In this document: positions 21,974 through 25,491 of the stretch, piece by piece
How the letters are laid out: each line of letters starts with the position of its first letter
Numbering within the stretch: position 1 is the first letter of the stretch
Assembly (NCBI GenBank): GCA_910588105.1
Contig: CAJUQD010000036.1
Span: forward strand, 1 to 25,491
Length of the DNA stretch: 25,491 nt
Source of the DNA: an uncultured Oscillospiraceae bacterium
GTDB lineage: Bacteria > Bacillota > Clostridia > Oscillospirales > Oscillospiraceae
Direction of reading: 5' to 3'
Translations under genes and position numbers: made by a program
Notes under the pieces: generated by a model
Told to the model about the DNA's origin: nothing
Seen by the model: only the letters and a program-made list of their open reading frames with translations
The model's database searches: none

Positions 21974-23161
21974 ATGGAACATTCGCCGCTCACCTGGAGG
22001 GAACGGGCACAGCTTTGGCTGCGGCTGGGCCTGCGGGGAGCGCTGGCCCTGGGCGGGGTGGCGCTGTTTGTCTATGTGGGGCTGCCCCTGGCCTCGCTGC
22101 TCAGCCCCTTTCTGTTTGCGCTGGTGCTGGCCTGGGTGCTCAACCCGGCGGTGCGCTGGCTCCAGCGCAGAACCCGGCTGTCCCGCAAGGCAGTGTCGCT
22201 GGTACTGGTGGTGCTGGTGTTCGCCGTGATCGGCGGGGTGCTGTTCGGCCTGGGCTGGATGGCGGTGGACCAGGTGCGGATGCTCTTTGACAACCGCCAG
22301 TCCCTGCTGGACGAACTGCTGAACGGCCTGGTGGGGGCGGTCAACAGCGTGGGCGGCTGGCTGGAGGGCCTGGGGGATTTCCTTCCCCAGGGGGTGGTCG
22401 CTACCAGCGAGGATTTGATGGACGCCCTCATCGGCTGGGCCCGGGGGCTGGATTATGACCGCTGGCTCACTGAGATGGCGGGGCAGGCCCCCTCCATGGC
22501 GGCCAATGTGTCTAATTTCGCCGTGGCCCTGGTAGTGTTCATGATGGCCAGCTATTTCATCACCGGGGACTATCCCCGGCTGCGCTTTGAGATCACCGAC
22601 CGGGTGCCCGCCATGACCCGTGATTTCTGCCGCTCGGTGAAGGACATCTTTATGAGCGCCTTCGGCGGCTATGTGAAGAGCCAGCTCATCCTGTCCGCCG
22701 GGGTGTTTGCCATCCTGTCCGCCGGCTTCTTCCTCATGGGCCAGCCCTACGGATTGCTGCTGGCCTTTGGGCTGGCGGTGCTGGACTTCATCCCCATCAT
22801 CGGCTCGGGCACGGTGATGGTGCCCTGGGCGGTGCTGGACATGATCCTGGGCCAGTATGGCGAGGCTGCCGCCCTCATGGCGGTGTGGGGGCTCATCGCC
22901 CTGTTCCGGCAGTTTGCCGAGCCCAAAATCCTGGGCGACCAGACCGGGCTGTCCCCCATTTTGTCCCTGGTGGGCATCTATGTGGGGATGCAGGCCGGGG
23001 GCGTATTGGGCATGGTGGTGGGGCCGCTGCTGCTGCTGGTGTGCATCAACCTGGCCAAGCTGGGCATATTCCGTCCCGTGCTGGACGACCTGGCCCTGGC
23101 CGCCCGGGACATCGACGCCATTTTGCGCCCGGGGCGGAGGACGGAGGAAAAGGAGGGATAG
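21974..23161 (+). CDS. AI-2E family membrane protein (YtvI-like)
   Basis: A 395-residue integral membrane protein of the AI-2E/PerM superfamily. The N-terminal helix pair is followed by a soluble stretch (residues 100-165). The family's C-terminal core is clear: VKSQLILSAGVFAIL, LAFGLAVLDFIPIIGSGTVMVPWA, AEPKILGDQTGLSPILSLV and a last helix with GVLGMVVGPLLLL. In Firmicutes, relatives include the sporulation membrane protein YtvI. The superfamily has been tied to autoinducer or ion export, but function is not certain. AAAAGGAGGAAA precedes the ATG. Confidence 0.9.
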   Translation: MEHSPLTWRERAQLWLRLGLRGALALGGVALFVYVGLPLASLLSPFLFALVLAWVLNPAVRWLQRRTRLSRKAVSLVLVVLVFAVIGGVLFGLGWMAVDQVRMLFDNRQSLLDELLNGLVGAVNSVGGWLEGLGDFLPQGVVATSEDLMDALIGWARGLDYDRWLTEMAGQAPSMAANVSNFAVALVVFMMASYFITGDYPRLRFEITDRVPAMTRDFCRSVKDIFMSAFGGYVKSQLILSAGVFAILSAGFFLMGQPYGLLLAFGLAVLDFIPIIGSGTVMVPWAVLDMILGQYGEAAALMAVWGLIALFRQFAEPKILGDQTGLSPILSLVGIYVGMQAGGVLGMVVGPLLLLVCINLAKLGIFRPVLDDLALAARDIDAILRPGRRTEEKEG

Positions 23162-23225
23162 CGTCCCCCTCTTTCAGCAAACTTTCAGCGTAAATTCAAA
23201 ATCATTTCCCTGCTGCGACACACTT

Positions 23226-23253
23226 TTGACATAATTTTGGGCTATTGTATTCT
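23226..23253 (+). promoter_or_regulatory. Promoter of the HtrA gene
   Basis: TTGACA (23226-23231), a 16-bp spacer and TATTCT (23248-23253), with an RNA start near 23260. The leader of about 80 bases ends in GGAAAGGAG before the start. Confidence 0.65.
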
Positions 23254-23338
23254 CAACGGCACGGGAGAGCGGCCTTCGCCCGCCGCCCCGGCCACCCAAT
23301 ATAGAATAGAACCATGGCATTGGAAAGGAGAACGTTCC

Positions 23339-24751
23339 ATGAACGACCAAAACGGATTTGACAACAACGGTGTGTACCATTTCAATTATTCCGCCCAGCC
23401 CTCCGACCCCTGGGAGCAGCCCCAGCAGTCCCCCGCCGCTCCCCCCCAGCCCCCCAGAAAGAAAAAGAGCGGCGCGGGCAAGGTGGTTGCCCTGGTGCTG
23501 TGCTGCGCCTTGGTGGGCGGCGGCGCGGGCGTGGGCGGCGCGGCGGCTTACAGCGCGCTGGCCGGCGAACCCAAGGGGGAGACCACCATCTACCGCAATG
23601 AGGTGGATCCCACGGCGGTGACCATAAAGCAGGCCGACGGCCTGACCCCCATGAGCCTGAGCGAAATCAGCGCCGCCTACACCGACTCCTGCGTGTGCAT
23701 CTCGGTGACGGCGGTGACTCAGCAGGGCTGGTATCAATATGAGAGCGCCGGGGCGGGTTCCGGGTTCATCATCAGTGAGGACGGCTACATCGTCACCAAT
23801 TACCATGTCATCGATGGGGCCACCTCCATCAAGGTGACCCTGAACAACGGCGACACCTACGATGCCAAGCTGGTGGGCGGCGAGGAGCTCAACGATGTGG
23901 CGGTGCTGAAGATCGACGGCGTATCCGGCCTGAAGCCGGTGGTGCTGGGCGATTCCGACGATCTGGTGGTGGGCGAGCAGGTGTGTACCATCGGCAACGC
24001 CCTGGGCACCCTGTCCTTCTCCCAGACCTCCGGCCACGTGTCCTCCACCGGGCGGTCCATCACCATGAGCGACGGCACCGTGATGACCAACATGATCCAG
24101 ACCGACTGCACCATCAACTCCGGCAACTCCGGCGGCCCCCTCTTTGACAGCTATGGCCGGGTGGTGGGCATCACCTCCGCCAAGCTCAGCAACAACGGCC
24201 AGTCCTCCCAGGCGTCCATTGAGGGCATCGGCTTCGCCATCCCCATCAATGACGTGGTGGGGATCGTCACTGACTTCATGGAGTACGGTTATGTCACCGG
24301 GCGGCCCTACATGGGCATCACCGTCCAGGATGTCACGCAGAGCGACATGCAGCGCTTCGGCTGGCCCCAGGGGGCCGTGGTCACCAGCGTGGAGGAGGGC
24401 TCCTGCGCGCAGAAGGCAGGGCTGAAGCAGGGCGACGTCATCACCAAGATCGACGACACCGAAATCACCGGCATGAACCAGATGGTGTCGGTGAAGAACG
24501 GCTATAAGGCGGGCCAGACCGCCCGGATTACCGTGTACCGCATGGGGGAGGAAGCTGTGCTGACCCTGACCTTCGACGAGCAGGAGAACAGCACCCAGAA
24601 TTCCGGCGGCCAGCCCCAAGAACCCGCCCCCCAGCCCACCTCCAGCGGCAATTACGGGGGCCAGTACCCCTACGGCGGGGACGGCGGCGACGAGGGCTTC
24701 AACAGCAACCCCTTCAACAGCTTCCCCTGGAGCTACTTCTTCGGGTGGTAA
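23339..24751 (+). CDS. Membrane-anchored HtrA/DegP-like serine protease
   Basis: A 470-residue trypsin-like protease for envelope protein quality control. A Gln/Pro-rich cytoplasmic N-terminus (1-40) and RKKK precede one membrane helix (about 46-72), so the protease domain is outside the cell. The catalytic triad is His156 (TNYHVID), Asp186 (NDVAVL) and Ser264 (SGNSGGPLF). One PDZ domain covers about 322-412 (PYMGITVQDV, then GLKQGDVITKIDD). A Gly/Asn/Pro-rich tail with aromatic residues (SFPWSYFFGW) closes it. The frame opens 34 codons earlier, but the GGAAAGGAG site supports ATG 23339. It has its own promoter and a terminator after it. Confidence 0.93.
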   Translation: MNDQNGFDNNGVYHFNYSAQPSDPWEQPQQSPAAPPQPPRKKKSGAGKVVALVLCCALVGGGAGVGGAAAYSALAGEPKGETTIYRNEVDPTAVTIKQADGLTPMSLSEISAAYTDSCVCISVTAVTQQGWYQYESAGAGSGFIISEDGYIVTNYHVIDGATSIKVTLNNGDTYDAKLVGGEELNDVAVLKIDGVSGLKPVVLGDSDDLVVGEQVCTIGNALGTLSFSQTSGHVSSTGRSITMSDGTVMTNMIQTDCTINSGNSGGPLFDSYGRVVGITSAKLSNNGQSSQASIEGIGFAIPINDVVGIVTDFMEYGYVTGRPYMGITVQDVTQSDMQRFGWPQGAVVTSVEEGSCAQKAGLKQGDVITKIDDTEITGMNQMVSVKNGYKAGQTARITVYRMGEEAVLTLTFDEQENSTQNSGGQPQEPAPQPTSSGNYGGQYPYGGDGGDEGFNSNPFNSFPWSYFFGW

Positions 24752-24781
24752 ACCAAGAGGCACGAGGATAAAACCCAATTA

Positions 24782-24811
24782 AAAGGCCCGCGGATTGCTC
24801 CGCGGGCCTTT
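24782..24811. terminator. Bidirectional terminator after HtrA gene
   Basis: AAAGGCCCGCGGA pairs perfectly with TCCGCGGGCCTTT across a 4-base loop, followed by CTTTG on the plus strand and TTAATT on the minus strand. It serves the HtrA gene and the convergent 38-residue gene. Confidence 0.92.
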
Positions 24812-24816
24812 CTTTG

Positions 24817-24933
24817 TCATGCGCTCATTTCCGCAATCTCAGCCTCCGCCTCGCCCCGGGTATCGGCGGAAAAGCAGAACGCACCGTCCAGGTAGACCTC
24901 CACGTGACCACGCACAAATTCCATCTCGTACAT
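24817..24933 (-). CDS. 38-residue acidic small protein, convergent with HtrA gene
   Basis: A short leftward gene that starts at ATG 24933 with AAAGGAG about 7 bp upstream and ends just before the bidirectional terminator. The product begins MYEMEFVRGHVEVYLDG and continues with FCFSADT and an acidic helix (EAEAEIAEMSA). The pattern of two strands then an amphipathic helix suggests a folded small domain rather than a random frame. It may belong to a small conserved family of gut Clostridia, but I cannot name it with certainty and its function is unknown. Confidence 0.65.
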   Translation of the reverse strand: MYEMEFVRGHVEVYLDGAFCFSADTRGEAEAEIAEMSA

Positions 24934-24947
24934 ATGGGACGCTCCTT

Positions 24948-25373
24948 TCAGCCAGGAGGATTTGCCCTCCCTGTTTTCTGAGACCAGTATACTGAAAGAA
25001 AAGTCCTGTAAACCGGCATATTTATGGCGCTTGCCAAACAGCGTCCGGCCGGCGCGGCGTTGGGGTGTCCGCTTCGGGGAGGCATACCCTCCAGCCCCCG
25101 CTTCTGGCGGCGGTTCACCATGACCCCGGCGAAGAAGCCGATACCGCCCATTAGAGCCAGCAGCATCGGCTGCAAAAGCCGCAGCGTGTCCAGGTTGGCG
25201 CGCCGCTCCTCCATCGACTTCAAATACACCTCGCCGTGGACCAGCACCTCCACCGCGAAGCCGTCCGGCGTGGCGTCTACCAACGGCTGCGTGAAAAACG
25301 GCGTGGAATACAGCCCTGCAATCGTGTACTCCCGCTCCGCGTTCAAGCGGTTTCCTCCGCCAGGGGCATACAT
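24948..25373 (-). pseudogene. Truncated permease-like fragment (possibly FtsX type)
   Basis: A leftward frame with codon use like real genes here (high GC at third positions) from about 25350 to 25030. It lacks a ribosome binding site at its first ATG (25373) and begins right after the stop of the end-repeat frame. The visible part reads EREYTIAGLYSTPFFTQPLV, then VEVLVHGEVYL, and one membrane helix (LLQPMLLALMGGIGFFAGVMV) followed by NRRQKRG. This resembles the stretch before and into a membrane helix of FtsX-type ABC permeases, but the following helices are missing and the frame ends in an unrelated tail. I infer a decayed gene cut on both sides. Confidence 0.4.
24986..25012 (-). promoter_or_regulatory. 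Possible promoter of the 38-residue gene
   Basis: On the minus strand TTTACA (25012-25007), a short 15-bp spacer and TATACT (24991-24986), about 50 bp before the start codon. The -10 is good, the spacing poor. Confidence 0.42.
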
Positions 25374-25379
25374 AAGAAG

Positions 25380-25491
25380 TTATTTACACTTGCGCCCGTC
25401 CCAATGCCGCCGCTGCTCCCGTTCAAGGCTCCGTTCGGTGTCAACGCCAATTTGAAATTGTAAGAAAACGCCGAAGAAATTTTGTAGTTTT
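25380..25491 (-). CDS. C-terminal 36 codons of an unknown protein, within the end repeat (partial)
   Basis: A leftward frame open from the window edge to TAA at 25380-25382. It encodes KLQNFFGVFLQFQIGVDTE, then a basic stretch ending WDGRKCK. The 5' part is outside the window. Its first 18 or so codons align with the translated left edge of the window. I do not recognise a family. It may be a frame carried by a dispersed repeat rather than a functional gene. Confidence 0.35.
   Translation of the reverse strand, partial: KLQNFFGVFLQFQIGVDTERSLEREQRRHWDGRKCK
25438..25491. repeat. Right copy of the inverted end repeat
   Basis: Reverse-complement partner of bases 3-56 (about 78% identical without gaps). 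It is AT-rich against its GC-rich flank and reaches the window edge, so the real repeat may be longer. Confidence 0.6.

Noticed and set aside
23174..24778. A 534-codon minus-strand frame opposite the HtrA gene
   Set aside because: Antisense to a protease with intact triad and PDZ domain. The product is low-complexity (His, Gly, Val rich) and its end crosses the htrA promoter.

Overview
The window looks like chromosome of a high-GC gut-type Clostridia. I infer an Oscillospiraceae-like organism (Flavonifractor or Lawsonibacter type) from the GC-rich codon use and from Firmicutes families such as YmdB, YlmH, DUF896, YhaN/YhaO and Rrf2; no rRNA or other decisive marker is present. Both window ends carry related copies (about 78% identical over 54 bp) of one AT-rich sequence in inverted orientation. 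This suggests a contig cut at a dispersed repeat.

Bases 1-9725 are the right-hand late end of a contractile-tailed, PBSX-like prophage or tailocin. The gene order is LysM baseplate protein, XkdQ-like hub, DUF2577, DUF2634, baseplate J, DUF2313 wedge, tail fibre with duplicated modules and an AT-rich tip, DUF4376 chaperone-like protein, CmpB-like membrane protein, holin, and a two-enzyme endolysin. Most genes overlap by 1-20 bp, so translation is probably coupled. The block ends at a strong terminator, 150 bp before the 3' end of a leftward tRNA-Ser(GCT) gene, a plausible integration target. No integrase, capsid or terminase genes are visible.

The most unusual element is between the tail and lysis genes (7566-7926). 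A 31-residue hydrophobic peptide gene is enclosed by two near-identical convergent promoters, each with consensus TTGACA and TATACT and an 18-bp spacer. The 5' transcript ends are inverted copies of each other, and an intrinsic terminator lies outside each promoter. The layout predicts two fully overlapping RNAs of about 300 nt, as in a type I toxin-antitoxin module.

Bases 9830-15961 are host chromosome: two tRNA-Ser genes (leftward), an Rrf2/IscR-like regulator followed by a DEAD-box helicase, a YmdB-type phosphodiesterase, and an SbcD/SbcC-like pair (YhaO and YhaN) ending at a bidirectional terminator.

Bases 15984-20945 are leftward. One likely operon is S8 protease lipoprotein, ABC exporter, Imm51-like protein; a second is small membrane protein, YlmH, DUF896. 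The S8 promoter shares its -35 region with an opposing promoter for a rightward AEC-family transporter, followed by an AI-2E-family membrane protein. A separate promoter drives a membrane-anchored HtrA protease. The right end holds a 38-residue leftward gene, a truncated permease-like fragment and the second copy of the end repeat.
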